Shown here: positions 16,929 through 25,778 of the stretch, in pieces
How the letters are laid out: the number at the start of each line of letters is the position of its first letter
How positions within the stretch are numbered: position 1 is the first letter of the stretch
Assembly: GCA_945862045.1 (NCBI GenBank)
Contig: CAMAWR010000007.1
Span: 1-64,000 of the forward strand
Source: Bifidobacterium breve
GTDB lineage: Bacteria > Actinomycetota > Acidimicrobiia > Acidimicrobiales > Ilumatobacteraceae
DNA length: 64,000 nt
Direction of reading: 5' to 3'
Made by a program: the position numbers and the translations under genes
The notes under the pieces: generated by a model
Told to the model about the DNA's origin: nothing
The model's database searches: none
The model's input: the letters and a program-made list of their open reading frames with translations, nothing else

Positions 16929-18272
16929 ATGGCTGACATCACCCTGCCCCAACTTGGCGAAACGGTCACCGAAGGAACGATCACACGGTGGTTCAAAAAT
17001 ATTGGGGACACGGTGAATGCCGATGAGCCACTCTTTGAAGTGTCAACCGACAAAGTAGATACAGAAGTTCCCTCACCGATTACCGGAACGCTGACCGAGA
17101 TTCGCGTGCCGGTGGGCGAAACGGTGCCGGTCGGAACGGTGATTGCAGTGGTCGGGGCGTCGAGCGGCGCACCTGCGCCAGCCCCGAAGCCCGCCGCTGC
17201 ACCTGCACCTGCTGCTGCACCCGCGCCAGCCGCTGCACCCGCACCTGCACCCGCACCTGCACCTGTTGCTGCACGGGCAACTGTTTCACCTGTGCCAGCC
17301 CCGAAGCCTGCTGCTGCACCAACGAGTGCGAGCGTGTCAAGCAACCTGCTGTTGTCACCCGTCGTGCGTCGTTTGGTCAATGACCATGGCATTGACGTGG
17401 CGGTGCTCGTGGGCACCGGCCCAGGCGGGCGAATCACCCGTGAGGATGTGCTTGATTACATCGACGCGCACGGGTTGACACGGGCTGGGGTTGCTGCGCC
17501 TGTGCCTGTTGCTGCGCCTGTGCCTGTTGCTGCGCCTGCACCACGCGTGGTCGTTGGCGCACGCGACGAGGCGATCCCACTCTCCAAGATTCGTCGTTTG
17601 ACGGGCAGCCACATGTTGGCCAGCAAGAATGTCGCCCCCCATGCGTTCAGCGTCGTTGCCGTCGACTATGCGAACGTCGACGTCGCTCGCAATGCGGTGA
17701 AAGATGCATTCAAGTCAGCCGAAGGGTTCACCCTCACCTACCTGCCATTCATCAGTCGTGCGATAATCGACGCGCTCGCCGACTATCCACATCTGAATGC
17801 AAGCCTCGATGGTGACACGTTGGTCGTGCACAAATACATCGACCTCGGTGTAGCCGTAGACCTCGACTACCAGGGCTTGTTGGTGCCGGTGGTGCGCGGT
17901 GCCGAAGGTAAGCGACTGCGCGCAATCGCACGGGAGATTTTCGACCTTGCATTACGGGCTCGTAGCCGCAAGTTGTCACCTGGCGAAATTTCTGGTGGCA
18001 CGTTCACCATTTCCAACAATGGTTCGGCAGGCTCGGTCTTGACGATGGCGATCATCAATCAACCACAGGTCGCGATCATGAGTACGGATGCAATCGTGCG
18101 TAAACCAGTGGTCGTCGGTTTACCGGACGGTTCGGAGAGCATCGCCATTCATCCGGTTGGCAACCTGGCGATGAGTTGGGATCACCGTGCCTTTGACGGT
18201 GCGTACGCTGCAAACTTCTTGGCGAAGGTGAAGCAGATCCTTGAAACGCAGGACTGGTCGGCGGAGCTCTAA
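16929..18272 (+). CDS. 2-oxoacid dehydrogenase dihydrolipoamide acyltransferase (E2)
   Basis: The 447-residue core of a 2-oxoacid dehydrogenase complex. One N-terminal lipoyl domain (1-76) carries the lipoylated Lys42 in STDKVDTEVPSP. A long Ala/Pro linker (about 80-135) follows, then a peripheral subunit-binding domain (about 138-175), a second linker with repeated VAAPVP units, and the catalytic domain (about 215-447) with DHRAFDG containing His419. Sequence alone does not decide between pyruvate and 2-oxoglutarate E2; in actinobacteria one E2 can serve both, so sucB-like or aceF-like naming is left open. It is followed with no gap by the lipoate-attachment fusion gene that should modify it. 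Confidence 0.93.
   Translation: MADITLPQLGETVTEGTITRWFKNIGDTVNADEPLFEVSTDKVDTEVPSPITGTLTEIRVPVGETVPVGTVIAVVGASSGAPAPAPKPAAAPAPAAAPAPAAAPAPAPAPAPVAARATVSPVPAPKPAAAPTSASVSSNLLLSPVVRRLVNDHGIDVAVLVGTGPGGRITREDVLDYIDAHGLTRAGVAAPVPVAAPVPVAAPAPRVVVGARDEAIPLSKIRRLTGSHMLASKNVAPHAFSVVAVDYANVDVARNAVKDAFKSAEGFTLTYLPFISRAIIDALADYPHLNASLDGDTLVVHKYIDLGVAVDLDYQGLLVPVVRGAEGKRLRAIAREIFDLALRARSRKLSPGEISGGTFTISNNGSAGSVLTMAIINQPQVAIMSTDAIVRKPVVVGLPDGSESIAIHPVGNLAMSWDHRAFDGAYAANFLAKVKQILETQDWSAEL
17490..17538 (+). repeat. 18-bp tandem repeat encoding the VAAPVP linker
   Basis: The unit GTTGCTGCGCCTGTGCCT occurs twice in full and a third time in part, coding VAAPVP repeats in the second E2 linker. The first linker (about 17165-17330) is built from less regular Ala/Pro codon repeats. 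Copy number could vary between strains. Confidence 0.8.
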
Positions 18273-19868
18273 ATGCGCGTTCGTTGGCTCGGGCGGGTCA
18301 ACTACCGCGACGCCCTCGCGCTACAAGAGGGTCTTTTCGCGCACGCCCAAGACGACTACCTTCTGATGCTCGAACATCACCATGTGTTCACCTATGGAGC
18401 GACTGCTGACTTGGCGACAAATCTGCGCTGTGACCCGGCGCAAGTCGGCGCCGACTTGGTGCGAGTCAACCGTGGTGGTGACATCACCTATCACGGCCCC
18501 GGACAATTGGTGGTCTATCCGATTCGTTCGCTGCCGGGAAAACACGGTGACGCCTCACCACCTGACATCACCGCGTATGTGTGCAGCGTCGAACAACTTG
18601 TCATTGACGTGCTCAATGAATTGAGCATCGCTGCCGGCCGTAAGGCTGGCTATCCCGGGGTGTGGATCGAGCCTGACTCAGAGCGCGCCCGAAAAATTTG
18701 TGCCATCGGGGTGCGGGTGGCCCGTGGTGCCACAGCGCGACGCACGATGCATGGTTTTGCACTCAATGTCGAACCCGATCTGCGGTACATGCGTGAACAC
18801 ATCGTGCCGTGTGGCATCGGTGAATGGCCGGTCACGTCGCTACGCGAAGAAGGCTCGACGGCAACCTTGCGGGAAGTAGCCGATGTCATGGCGCGGTTGG
18901 CCACCGAACGCTGGGGTACCACCGATCGTCAGGATGTTGCGTGGGAGTATGAACCAGACTTCCTGGGGCTGCAGATCAACAAACGTAAACCGGAGTGGTT
19001 ACGCCCGCATGTGTCGCACGGTGCCGAGGTGTTGGCAACGAAAAAAATCCTGCGTGATGCACATTTGGTGACCGTCTGCGAAGAGGCTGGTTGTCCGAAT
19101 TTGTCGGAGTGTTGGCGTGACGGCACCGCAACGTTCATGGTGCTGGGTGAGCGGTGCACGCGCGCCTGCGGGTTTTGTCTGGTGGACACCCGCAAACCTG
19201 ATCTTCCCGATGTCGACGAGCCGCTGCGCGTGGCGCGGGCGGTTGCACAAATGCGACTGCAGCATGCAGTGCTGACCATGGTGGCGCGCGACGACCTGCC
19301 TGATGGCGGGTTTGCTCACGTCGCAGAGTGCATCACGCAGATTCGTCATAACAACGCAGGTGTCAACATCGAAACCTTGGTGTCAGATGCAAAGGGCGAA
19401 AGCACATCGCTGCAGTTGATTTTTGCTGCCCGCCCTGACGTGTTCAATCACAACATCGAGACGGTTGCACGTTTGCAGCGTGTCGTGCGGCCGTCGGCGG
19501 GTTATGCGCGCAGCCTTTCGGTGCTGGCACGGGCGCGACAGGCCGGGCTCGTGACGAAGTCTGGTTTCATGCTCGGGCTGGGTGAGCAAAGTCACGAAGT
19601 GGAGTCACTGCTCGCCGACCTAGCGTGCGTGGGCGTGAGCATCGTGACCATCGGCCAATATCTGCGACCCACCAACGACCATTTGCCGGTCGTGCGCTGG
19701 GCGAATCCCGAAGAGTTCGCGCACTACAAAACTGTCGGTGAATCGTTGGGCATCACCCATGTCGAAGCCAGCCCACTGACCCGATCGAGTTATCACGCCA
19801 AGCAAGCAGCTGATGACGCTGGGGTTCTCGCCGTGCCTGTTGCTATGCCGGTGTTGGTGCGTCGATGA
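18273..19868 (+). CDS. lipB-lipA: Fused octanoyltransferase-lipoyl synthase (LipB-LipA)
   Basis: One uninterrupted 531-residue frame holds both enzymes of lipoate assembly. Residues 1 to about 215 are LipB, moving octanoate from acyl carrier protein to the E2 lysine: RGGDITYHGPGQLVVYP at 67-83, catalytic Lys141 in KICAIG and Cys180 in VPCGIG. Residues from about 235 are LipA, the radical-SAM enzyme inserting two sulfurs: auxiliary-cluster cysteines 269, 274 and 280 (CX4CX5C), SAM-cluster cysteines 295, 299 and 302 (CX3CX2C), and the C-terminal RSSY at 504-507. No catalytic residue is missing. The short joint (about 215-240) leaves little linker. The ATG directly follows the E2 stop, so synthesis is coupled to its substrate protein. 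The gene overlaps pirin by four bases. Confidence 0.95.
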   Translation: MRVRWLGRVNYRDALALQEGLFAHAQDDYLLMLEHHHVFTYGATADLATNLRCDPAQVGADLVRVNRGGDITYHGPGQLVVYPIRSLPGKHGDASPPDITAYVCSVEQLVIDVLNELSIAAGRKAGYPGVWIEPDSERARKICAIGVRVARGATARRTMHGFALNVEPDLRYMREHIVPCGIGEWPVTSLREEGSTATLREVADVMARLATERWGTTDRQDVAWEYEPDFLGLQINKRKPEWLRPHVSHGAEVLATKKILRDAHLVTVCEEAGCPNLSECWRDGTATFMVLGERCTRACGFCLVDTRKPDLPDVDEPLRVARAVAQMRLQHAVLTMVARDDLPDGGFAHVAECITQIRHNNAGVNIETLVSDAKGESTSLQLIFAARPDVFNHNIETVARLQRVVRPSAGYARSLSVLARARQAGLVTKSGFMLGLGEQSHEVESLLADLACVGVSIVTIGQYLRPTNDHLPVVRWANPEEFAHYKTVGESLGITHVEASPLTRSSYHAKQAADDAGVLAVPVAMPVLVRR

Positions 19869-20719
19869 CGCCCCGCGCGCTTGACCACATCATCACGAGT
19901 GAACGCACCATCGAAGGCGGTGGTTTCGTCGTGCGCCGCCCATTTCCGACGGCCAAGCTCAGTCATATTGACCCGTTTTTGTTACTCGATGAAATGGGCC
20001 CGATGGACTATGCGCCGGGCAAAGCAGTTGGTGCGCCAGAGCATCCACATCGTGGTTTTGAAACCGTCACCTACCTCATGTACGGGGCGATGGACCATCG
20101 CGACACGACGGGTGCAGTCGCCACCATTCGTCCGGGCGGTGTGCAGTGGATGACAGCAGGCTCGGGTGTCGTGCACAGCGAATTGCCAACCCCGGAGTTC
20201 TTGGCGTCGGGTGGTCGCATGCACGGTTTTCAGCTGTGGGTCAATCTGCCAGCCAAGTCAAAGATGATTCCACCGCGTTACCAAGGTTTCGACGGCAACG
20301 AGTTGCAGCGTGTCTTGCTCACCAACGGCGGCGAAATTCGGGTGGTGGCCGGCACGGTGATGGGCGTGACGGGTGCCGTGCAAACAACCAGCCCGATGAC
20401 GTACGCACACGTGTTATTGCGGGCCGGTGAAGAAGTGCAATGGGAACCAGCCGATGGGCAGACCGCACTCGTGCATGTGTTCGAAGGTGATCTCGTGGCC
20501 AATGGGCACGCGGGCGAATCCGGGCAGATGATGGTGTTCGAACGCTCGAGTGGTGGCATCACGCTGCGCACCGACACCGCAGCGCAGGCACTTCTGCTCG
20601 GGGGCCAACCACTCGGCGAGTCGGTGGTGCGGTCGGGGCCGTTCGTGATGAACACCCGCGAAGAAATCGTTCAGGCATTTCGCGACTACGAAGAAGGGCG
20701 ACTCGTTCAGGGTCGGTGA
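19865..20719 (+). CDS. Pirin family protein
   Basis: A 284-residue bicupin. The N-terminal cupin has the metal site: His in HPHRGFET, His in MDHRDTTG and the His/Glu pair in SGVVHSELP. The GFQLWVNLPAKSKM segment joins it to the C-terminal cupin. Bacterial pirins have been linked to quercetin dioxygenase activity and to control of pyruvate dehydrogenase; the second link is interesting beside E2 and E3 genes but is not evidence of function here. ATGA overlap with the lipB-lipA fusion indicates translational coupling. Confidence 0.9.
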   Translation: MTPRALDHIITSERTIEGGGFVVRRPFPTAKLSHIDPFLLLDEMGPMDYAPGKAVGAPEHPHRGFETVTYLMYGAMDHRDTTGAVATIRPGGVQWMTAGSGVVHSELPTPEFLASGGRMHGFQLWVNLPAKSKMIPPRYQGFDGNELQRVLLTNGGEIRVVAGTVMGVTGAVQTTSPMTYAHVLLRAGEEVQWEPADGQTALVHVFEGDLVANGHAGESGQMMVFERSSGGITLRTDTAAQALLLGGQPLGESVVRSGPFVMNTREEIVQAFRDYEEGRLVQGR

Positions 20720-20720
20720 C

Positions 20721-21830
20721 ATGAACGCAGCGGCCGTCGGCGAAACCTTGTACCTCCAGCGTCTGGCGCGTGTGCGTGCCCAGATGCACAGCCAAGGTAT
20801 TGATGCGTTGGTCGTGTCGGTGGGCTTCGACCTGCCGTTTCTCATCGGGTACCACGCCATGCCACTCGAACGTTTGACCGCACTGGTCGTTACGGCCGAT
20901 CGCGCCACGCTCGTGGTGCCCCGACTTGAAGCACCGCGAGTCGAGCATTTTGCATCGGTGTTCGACCTCGTGCCGTGGAACGAAACAGATGATCCGGTGG
21001 CGATCACCGCAGGTTTGATCGGCACTGCCCAATGTGTGGCGATCGGCGACCAGATGTGGGCCCGCTTCTTGGTGGAATTACTCAAGCATCTCGCGGGCAG
21101 ACACTTCGTGCGGTCGGTTGACGTGGTTGGTCCGCTGCGAATTCAAAAGGATGCGGCGGAAATTGCCGCACTCGTGGCAGCCGGTGCGGCTGCCGATCGT
21201 GTGGCTGCCCAGCTGCAAAGCGGGGCGATTGCACTCGTCGGGCAAACCGAGGCACGAGTGTCGGCCGACATCTCCGCACGCCTCCTCGCCGAAGGCCATG
21301 ACGTGGTGAATTTTGCGATCGTTGCCGCCGGTGAAAATGCATCAAGCCCGCATCACCATGCCGGTGCACGGGTGATTCGTCACGGCGACATCGTGCTCTG
21401 TGATTTTGGTGGCACGATGAACGGCTACTGCAGCGACATCACACGTTGCGTGCACATTGGTGAGCCCACGGCGGATATCGCGCGTGCATGGAGCGACCTG
21501 CGACGGGCGCAAGAAGCTGGCGTCATGGCGGGTCGGGTTGGTGCCACATGTGAATCGGTCGATACTGCATCCCGCCAAGTGCTCACCGAGGCGGGCTGGG
21601 GTGAGTATTTCATCCATCGCACGGGTCACGGCATCGGCATGGAGGCGCACGAAGAGCCGTACATGGTGAGTGGCAATCGGCTGCCGATCGTGCATGGGCA
21701 TGCATTCAGCGTCGAACCAGGTATTTACCTGGCCGGTAAGTGGGGCATGCGACTGGAAGACATCGTGGTGGCCACCGACGATGGCCCATTGCGGATGAAC
21801 GCCACACCGCGCGAGTTGGTCATTTTGTGA
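20721..21830 (+). CDS. M24 family metallopeptidase (Xaa-Pro peptidase-like)
   Basis: A 369-residue protein with an N-terminal creatinase-like domain (1 to about 135) and a C-terminal pita-bread catalytic domain. The dinuclear metal ligands are all visible: Asp in CDFGG, Asp in CSDITR, His in HRTGHGIGMEAHEEP, Glu in FSVEPGIYL and Glu in RLEDIVV. Most likely a cytoplasmic dipeptidase or aminopeptidase acting on prolyl bonds; the substrate is not determinable. It starts one base after the pirin stop and overlaps the next gene by four bases. Confidence 0.9.
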   Translation: MNAAAVGETLYLQRLARVRAQMHSQGIDALVVSVGFDLPFLIGYHAMPLERLTALVVTADRATLVVPRLEAPRVEHFASVFDLVPWNETDDPVAITAGLIGTAQCVAIGDQMWARFLVELLKHLAGRHFVRSVDVVGPLRIQKDAAEIAALVAAGAAADRVAAQLQSGAIALVGQTEARVSADISARLLAEGHDVVNFAIVAAGENASSPHHHAGARVIRHGDIVLCDFGGTMNGYCSDITRCVHIGEPTADIARAWSDLRRAQEAGVMAGRVGATCESVDTASRQVLTEAGWGEYFIHRTGHGIGMEAHEEPYMVSGNRLPIVHGHAFSVEPGIYLAGKWGMRLEDIVVATDDGPLRMNATPRELVIL

Positions 21831-22555
21831 AACTCGACGCTGCAACGGTGATGTTGCAGTGGGCGAGTGGGGGGATGTTGTTCCTCTGGTTCACGTTTCG
21901 CTCTGGTGAAATCTCCGTCGGCTACGGGAAGTTGTTGCGTGGCGTGTACGCCGCGATCGCGCTCATGGGTGCTGGCATGGGTTTTGTCTTCGACCGGGTA
22001 ATCGTCCGTGAACTTGCAGCGCTCGTGCTGGCGGCGCTGGCCATCATCGGTTTCGCGCGCCGCGACACCGTGCTCGACCGTCTGGCGATCGGTGTGGGGT
22101 TTGCAGGTGTGGTAACTGCAGCCCTCGTCACCGATTATCAGGCCAATGTGCTGTGGCTCGTGCGACTGGTCGTCGGTGCAGTGTTCCTGGGTGCCATCAG
22201 CGATGCGATGCTGCTCGGTCATTGGTACCTGGTGCAACCTGGAATGCCACGCAAGTTGCTCAATCAACTCAGCAACATATTGCTCGTGGTGTGGCCCTTT
22301 GAAATCGTGGCAATGATCGTGCCGACGGGCATGGTGAGCGTGTTGAACGGCACGATCGATGACGGCTGGAACGGTGTGCTCGGGTGGTTTTGGTTGGCCT
22401 GTGCGCTGCTCACTGGTGTGTTGGCCTGGTTCACTCGCGCGGCATTGCGCGAACGCAGTTACTCAGCAGTCATGGCCGCCACAGGGCTGAGTTATCTGGC
22501 AATCCTGATGGGCTTTGGTACGGATTTGATAGCGCGGGCGCTGCTCGTTACCTAG
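21827..22555 (+). CDS. Integral membrane protein of unknown function
   Basis: A 242-residue polytopic membrane protein with about seven hydrophobic segments and short loops. The GTG at 21827 (GTGA overlap with the peptidase gene) was preferred; the longer frame lies inside that gene. A conserved-looking LGHWYLVQPGMP stretch sits near the middle, between two membrane segments, with an ILLVVWPFEIVAMI helix after it. I do not recognise the family. It ends the plus-strand operon, six bases before the convergent amidase. Confidence 0.72.
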   Translation: MKLDAATVMLQWASGGMLFLWFTFRSGEISVGYGKLLRGVYAAIALMGAGMGFVFDRVIVRELAALVLAALAIIGFARRDTVLDRLAIGVGFAGVVTAALVTDYQANVLWLVRLVVGAVFLGAISDAMLLGHWYLVQPGMPRKLLNQLSNILLVVWPFEIVAMIVPTGMVSVLNGTIDDGWNGVLGWFWLACALLTGVLAWFTRAALRERSYSAVMAATGLSYLAILMGFGTDLIARALLVT

Positions 22556-22561
22556 CGCAAT

Positions 22562-23944
22562 TCAGCGCGGAGCCACGAGCGGCCACGGGCGTGAACGCTC
22601 GTAGGCGAGTGCCAACTCAAGCAGCAGCGGTTCGGTGAAGTGTCGTGACATGACCTGCAGGCCAACCGGCAGACCATCCACGGTTCCACCCGGAATCGAG
22701 ATGCCCGGGTTGCCATAGATGTTGGCCGGGAACGTGAGCACGCCATTGTTGCCCGCACCAGCCACCACGCCTCCGAATGTGTCGGGCAGCGGGCCTTGCG
22801 CATTGAAGGCGACATCAGGATTACTGGCGGTGATTACCACGTCGACTTCGCCGAAAATTTCGGCCATGCGCTGATTGAGTTTGATGCGACGGGCTTCGAA
22901 CCTGCCGCGCGCTTCGGTGCCGTACAAACCCTCTGTGTGCCGCAGACCAAAACGCATTTCGGGGGTGAGCATGTCGGCACAAGCCGGCCAATGATCGCGC
23001 AACTCAAACGCCAGGGCCGCCATGCCGGTGATCGACCAAGCGGCGCCCAATCGCGGCAGCGCAGTGTTGACACCGCTGACTCGTTGCATGCCGGTGATGC
23101 TGATGAGGTGCTCGCCGGCTTCTTCGAGCACGGCCCACATGGCGGGCGAAACCACTGCTGAGCCCCAGTCGGCAACGATGATTGCCCGCAAACCACGCGT
23201 TGGCACACTGCCCAGACCTGCCTCCCAACCCTCGACTCGCGGCAGGCTCAGCGGGTCGTTGCCCTCGTGGCCGTTGCACACATCAAACCAGCGAGCAGTG
23301 TCGCGCACGCTGCGGGTCAAGCAACCAGTGGTGGTGGTGAGGTTGCCGTTTGAAGCGCCAGGCCCACGTGGAATGCGACCAAAAGTTGCCTTCAGGCCAA
23401 CCAGCCCGGTGAAGCCAGCGGGAATTCGAATTGAGCCACCACCGTCGCCACCCGTGGCGATAGAAACCAAACCGCCGGCAACGCCCGCCGCACTTCCCCC
23501 TGATGAACCACCGGGTGTGCGATCGTGTTGCCACGGGTTGTGTGTTGCACCATGCAACAACGTGCGGGTGAGATTGACACCACCGAACTCGCTCGAGGTG
23601 GTCTGACCCACGAACACACCGCCAGCAGCACGGGCCCGCAACAACATGGTGTCGGTGGTTTCAGCGATGCGGTCTTTGAACACCAAACTGGCGTCGGTAT
23701 CGGGCCAACCAAGGTGGTGGTCGAGTTCTTTGACACCGATCGGTACGCCACCGAAAGGCAACGTCACGTCGGCCGTGCGCGCAGAGTCCAACGCACGCTC
23801 GCGGTCGAGAAAACAAAACGCGTTCAGGTCACTGGCATCGATCGCTTCATAAGTTGCCTGTAACTCCTCGACGGGTGAGCGTTCACCCCGACGAAATGCA
23901 TCGACGAGTGAAACCGTGTCACCAAGCCAAGGAATATCAGCCAT
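22562..23944 (-). CDS. Amidase (amidase-signature family)
   Basis: A 460-residue Ser-cisSer-Lys hydrolase. The catalytic lysine is in GVPIGVKELDHH (about residue 83), and the two serines lie in the signature around TPGGSSGGSAAGVAGG and GGDGGGSIRIPAGF. The substrate amide is unknown; the family includes aryl-acyl, peptide and nitrile-pathway amidases, and no GatB/GatC gene is nearby, which argues against GatA. The start at 23944 gives MADIPWLGDTVSL and follows a TACGCT box by six bases. The longer open frame covers the divergent thioesterase gene and was rejected. Confidence 0.9.
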   Translation of the reverse strand: MADIPWLGDTVSLVDAFRRGERSPVEELQATYEAIDASDLNAFCFLDRERALDSARTADVTLPFGGVPIGVKELDHHLGWPDTDASLVFKDRIAETTDTMLLRARAAGGVFVGQTTSSEFGGVNLTRTLLHGATHNPWQHDRTPGGSSGGSAAGVAGGLVSIATGGDGGGSIRIPAGFTGLVGLKATFGRIPRGPGASNGNLTTTTGCLTRSVRDTARWFDVCNGHEGNDPLSLPRVEGWEAGLGSVPTRGLRAIIVADWGSAVVSPAMWAVLEEAGEHLISITGMQRVSGVNTALPRLGAAWSITGMAALAFELRDHWPACADMLTPEMRFGLRHTEGLYGTEARGRFEARRIKLNQRMAEIFGEVDVVITASNPDVAFNAQGPLPDTFGGVVAGAGNNGVLTFPANIYGNPGISIPGGTVDGLPVGLQVMSRHFTEPLLLELALAYERSRPWPLVAPR

Positions 23945-23950
23945 GCCCCA

Positions 23951-23956
23951 AGCGTA
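23951..23956 (-). promoter_or_regulatory. Putative leaderless -10 box for the amidase gene (TACGCT)
   Basis: TACGCT on the minus strand, six bases before the ATG at 23944. Confidence 0.5.
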
Positions 23957-23971
23957 CGACGCACGCATCAT

Positions 23972-23977
23972 TAGCCT
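23972..23977 (+). promoter_or_regulatory. Putative leaderless -10 box for the thioesterase gene (TAGCCT)
   Basis: TAGCCT with a seven-base spacer to the ATG at 23985. It selects this ATG over the one at 23943, which would overlap the amidase start codon. Confidence 0.5.
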
Positions 23978-23984
23978 GCAGTCG

Positions 23985-24782
23985 ATGGACTCTCGAGCGT
24001 TTCTTGGACTAGAGCAATGCTCCGAAAATTCTTTTTCATTGTCGGTCGTGCCACAAGTGACCACGAGCGGTGGCTTTCTGTTTGGTGGCGCCGGTCTTGG
24101 TGCCGGAATTGCGGCCCTCGAGACGGTGTCACAGCGTCGCTGCACGTGGGCCACTGCTCAATATCTTTCGTATGCCCGCCGAGACGAACGAGTCGACATT
24201 GATGTGACGATTGCAGCGGCCGGCAGCAGCGTCACTCAGGCACGAGCAGTGTGTCGCGTTGGTGATCGTGAAGTACTCACGGTGAATGCAGCGTTGGGTG
24301 ACCGAGACTTTGCTGCATCCGGTCAATTCGTCACGATGCCGGTCGTGATACCGCCCGGAGAGTCGCGGCCGCGCAAACTGCGTGCGGCACACGCCAATTC
24401 GATCATGGAAGTTCTCGACATGCGTTTCGTCAAAGGTCGTGACCTGGCAGAACTCGACGGCACCCCAGGCGATGGCCAGACGGTCATGTGGGTACGTATC
24501 AAGTCGCTCGTCGACGGCGTTGATGCCGCGGCACTGGGAATTCTCGGCGATTTCGTGCCGATGGCTGCCGGCCAAGCACTTGGGTTGCGTGCCGGTGGCA
24601 ACAGCCTTGACAACACCATTCGATTCGCCCATCTGGTGCCCACCGACTGGGTCTTGCTCGATATTCATATCGAGTCGGTGCAGCGCGGGTTTGCCCATGG
24701 AACCATCCAGATGTTCGCCGAGGATGGCACATTGCTGGCCACCGCCAGTCAGAGTTGTATCGCCCGAAAGTGGAAGGATTAG
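23985..24782 (+). CDS. Acyl-CoA thioesterase-like protein, double hotdog fold
   Basis: A 265-residue protein resembling TesB-type acyl-CoA thioesterases. The N-terminal hotdog contains GGFLFGGAGLGAGIAALE and the YLSYARRDERVDIDV strand pair; the C-terminal hotdog contains NSLDNTIRFAHLVPTDWVLLDIH, the region where TesB-like enzymes carry an active-site Asp. The C-terminus ends in a TLLATASQSCIAR strand. Likely hydrolyses acyl-CoA in the cytoplasm; chain length unknown. Followed after three bases by an LLM oxidoreductase gene on the same strand. Confidence 0.83.
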   Translation: MDSRAFLGLEQCSENSFSLSVVPQVTTSGGFLFGGAGLGAGIAALETVSQRRCTWATAQYLSYARRDERVDIDVTIAAAGSSVTQARAVCRVGDREVLTVNAALGDRDFAASGQFVTMPVVIPPGESRPRKLRAAHANSIMEVLDMRFVKGRDLAELDGTPGDGQTVMWVRIKSLVDGVDAAALGILGDFVPMAAGQALGLRAGGNSLDNTIRFAHLVPTDWVLLDIHIESVQRGFAHGTIQMFAEDGTLLATASQSCIARKWKD

Positions 24783-24785
24783 TCA

Positions 24786-25778
24786 GTGCAGCGCCGCGAC
24801 GGAATGACCGTGCCACTTCCCGGACATTTGCATGCGCAGGAAAAACAGCTGCGACAGTTGTCTGACCTCGGGTACACCGATATCTGGTCGGCTGAGGCTG
24901 ATGGAGTGGATGCCTTCACCCCGCTGGCAATGGCAGCGGCATGGGAGCCGCGCCTGCGTCTCGGCACGGCAATCGTGCCGGCGTATACGCGCAGCCCGGC
25001 ATTGTTCGCCCAAAGTGTTGCGTCGCTGGCCGACGCGGCACCCGGTCGCTTTGCGATTGGTGTCGGGTCATCGAGCAACGTGATCATCGAACGCTGGAAT
25101 GGAATTCCCTTCGTTGAGCCGTACAAAAAAGTGCGCGACATCGTGCGTTTTTTGCGTGACGCCCTTAGTGGTGAAAAAGTCACCAAGCAATACGACACCT
25201 TCAAGGTTGACAGCTTTCGTCTGGGTGTGCGGCCTGAGGTGCAGCCACAAATCCTCGTGGCGGCACTGCGCGAAGGCATGTTGCGTCTTGCCGGTCGCGA
25301 AGCAGACGGCGCAATCATCAACTGGCTGTCGCCGGATGATGTGCGCACGGTAACCAAGGTGGTGCATGATGCGGCACGCGCTGCTGGTGCCGACCCCGCA
25401 ACCAAGGAAATCGTCGCGCGTATTTTCGTATGTCCGAGTGAGAATGCCGATGTGGTGCGGGCAGGTGCGCGGTTTGCGATCGCCGGTTATCTGAATGTGC
25501 CCGTGTACGCAGAATTCCATCGTTGGTTGGGACGCGGTGACGCACTGGCCGGAATGTGGGATGCCTGGAAAGCAGGGGACCGCAAGGCGGCACTGGCAGC
25601 GATCCCGGATTCGGTCGTCGACGATCTCGTCGTGCACGGCTCGCCGGCGGAGTGCCGCGCAAAAATTGACCACTATTTTGCCAATGGCGTGAATACTTCG
25701 TCGCTGGCAATCCTGTCGTTTGACCCAGCGCTTTCGTTCTGGTCGGCCGTCGAATCATTGGCGCCGTCGGCAACGTGA
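24786..25778 (+). CDS. LLM class (F420-type) flavin-dependent oxidoreductase
   Basis: A 330-residue luciferase-like TIM barrel. Family features are the early TDIWSAEADGVDAFTPLA segment, LRLGTAIVPAYTRSPALFAQ and a GRFAIGVGSSS loop after it, typical of actinobacterial F420-dependent enzymes. The physiological substrate is not predictable. GTG start with an AAGGA Shine-Dalgarno sequence seven bases upstream inside the thioesterase 3' end, so this gene is leadered and co-transcribed. It overlaps the downstream ABC exporter gene by four bases. Confidence 0.87.
   Translation: MQRRDGMTVPLPGHLHAQEKQLRQLSDLGYTDIWSAEADGVDAFTPLAMAAAWEPRLRLGTAIVPAYTRSPALFAQSVASLADAAPGRFAIGVGSSSNVIIERWNGIPFVEPYKKVRDIVRFLRDALSGEKVTKQYDTFKVDSFRLGVRPEVQPQILVAALREGMLRLAGREADGAIINWLSPDDVRTVTKVVHDAARAAGADPATKEIVARIFVCPSENADVVRAGARFAIAGYLNVPVYAEFHRWLGRGDALAGMWDAWKAGDRKAALAAIPDSVVDDLVVHGSPAECRAKIDHYFANGVNTSSLAILSFDPALSFWSAVESLAPSAT

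Noticed and set aside
17165-17330. Ala/Pro-coding repeats as a CRISPR-like or mobile repeat
   Set aside because: The repeats are in frame inside the E2 linker and encode Ala-Pro; there is no spacer structure.
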